Assembly: GCA_963422385.1 (NCBI GenBank)
Contig: OY729432.1
Span: 2,728,001 to 2,792,000 of the forward strand
Length of the DNA: 64,000 bases
Reading direction: 5' to 3'
Origin: JAJDTQ01 sp963422385
GTDB taxonomy: Bacteria > Desulfobacterota > Binatia > UBA9968 > JAJDTQ01
Part shown: in pieces, positions 63,673 through 64,000 of the stretch
Numbering within the stretch: the stretch's first letter is position 1
Layout: the number at the start of each line of letters is the position of its first letter
Position numbers and translations under genes: made by a program
Notes under the pieces: generated by a model
Database searches by the model: none
What the model was told of the DNA's origin: nothing
The model's input: only the letters and a program-made list of their open reading frames with translations

Positions 63673-64000
63673 GTGACGGATCCATTCTTCGAGCAGCCTG
63701 TCCTGAACTCGCCCTACATGTGTCCGAGCCGGCACTGGGAACTGGACGAGACCGGCCAGCCGACCCGGAAGATCATCGAACGCCGCAGGCAGGCTCAGTT
63801 CATCACGCCCATCCCGAAGCCCAAGAAGCGCAAGGGAGCTTCGGCGGAGCAGGCCGCCCTCGTGTTCGGCGACGGCAAAAACCTTTCCACCGAGAAGCAG
63901 CAGTACGAGCACACGGCCATTATCGACAGCGTGCGCCAGCAGGTGGACCGGTGGCGCAGCATACCGGACCCGAGCCAGTGGCAGGTGACCCCGGAGACGG
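63673..64000 (+). CDS. BPTD_3080-like DEAD/DEAH helicase restriction enzyme, N-terminus (continues beyond window)
   Basis: The GTG at 63673, with AAGGTGAG ahead, opens a frame to the window end: PFFEQPVLNSPYMCPSRHWE, KIIERRRQAQFITPIPKPKK, NLSTEKQQYEHTAIIDSVRQ and WQVTPET. This is the start of large (about 1,000-residue) type III restriction/helicase-like proteins of the BPTD_3080 family, which continue into helicase motifs. Only 109 codons are visible, so integrity and catalytic motifs cannot be judged. Confidence 0.75.
   Translation, partial: MTDPFFEQPVLNSPYMCPSRHWELDETGQPTRKIIERRRQAQFITPIPKPKKRKGASAEQAALVFGDGKNLSTEKQQYEHTAIIDSVRQQVDRWRSIPDPSQWQVTPET

Overview
This is about 64 kb of GC-rich bacterial DNA with densely packed genes and Shine-Dalgarno-led starts. 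The organism is Gram-negative and aerobic-leaning: there are lipoproteins, an autotransporter-like surface protein with a C-terminal barrel region and a DUF3187-type outer-membrane protein. The mix of amidohydrolases, a GMC oxidoreductase, tripartite tricarboxylate transport, ADP-forming acyl-CoA ligase, LigAB-type ring cleavage and an F420-type oxidoreductase suggests an uncultured soil or marine proteobacterium or related phylum. The lineage is inference only. No rRNA or tRNA gene was seen.

Layout. 0-4.5 kb: amidohydrolase, a lipoprotein/small-protein pair, a PhoD-like phosphatase. 4.5-10 kb: an IS4 transposase remnant, then a two-ORF locus coding for a PD-(D/E)xK nuclease domain and a STAND/NACHT-like ATPase with HEAT-like repeats. 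This is a candidate anti-phage gene, now split by a frameshift. 10-21 kb: GMC dehydrogenase with its small subunit, truncated DUF3187 protein, RecQ, an aminotransferase plus two peptide-type ABC permeases, a TIGR04283-like glycosyltransferase, ArsS and a phosphopantetheinyl transferase. 21-28 kb: a ~2,060-residue Calx-beta/fibronectin/cadherin autotransporter-like protein, frameshifted near its barrel, with a run of 29 G/C pairs just upstream of its start. 28-45 kb: Ogt, a cyclic amidohydrolase, ThrH, then an aromatic-acid cluster. The cluster holds two near-identical hydroxycinnamoyl-CoA hydratase/lyase-like genes, TctC-TctA-TctB, a FerA-like CoA ligase, LigA/LigB, an MDR dehydrogenase, two alpha/beta hydrolases and an LLM oxidoreductase.

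45-49.5 kb: an Rrf2 regulator diverges from a siroheme sulfite-reduction operon. The sulfite reductase and the uroporphyrinogen methyltransferase are both broken. 49.5-61 kb: acetoacetyl-CoA synthetase, a metzincin lipoprotein, a spermidine-synthase-like protein, a UvrD-type helicase, a gamma-glutamyltranspeptidase lacking its nucleophile, and an aminotransferase-serA-purA operon. A ZTP riboswitch with an overlapping intrinsic terminator precedes that operon. 61-64 kb: a HAD phosphatase, then a decaying defence island (VapBC remnant with a 17-bp tandem duplication, AAA ATPase pseudogene) and the start of a BPTD_3080-like helicase/restriction gene that runs off the end.

Recurring theme: broken genes concentrate in mobile, defence, surface and sulfur-assimilation functions, while housekeeping genes are intact. 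Some single-base shifts could be assembly errors. The nonsense codons, the 17-bp duplication and the missing siroheme-enzyme segment are harder to explain that way.
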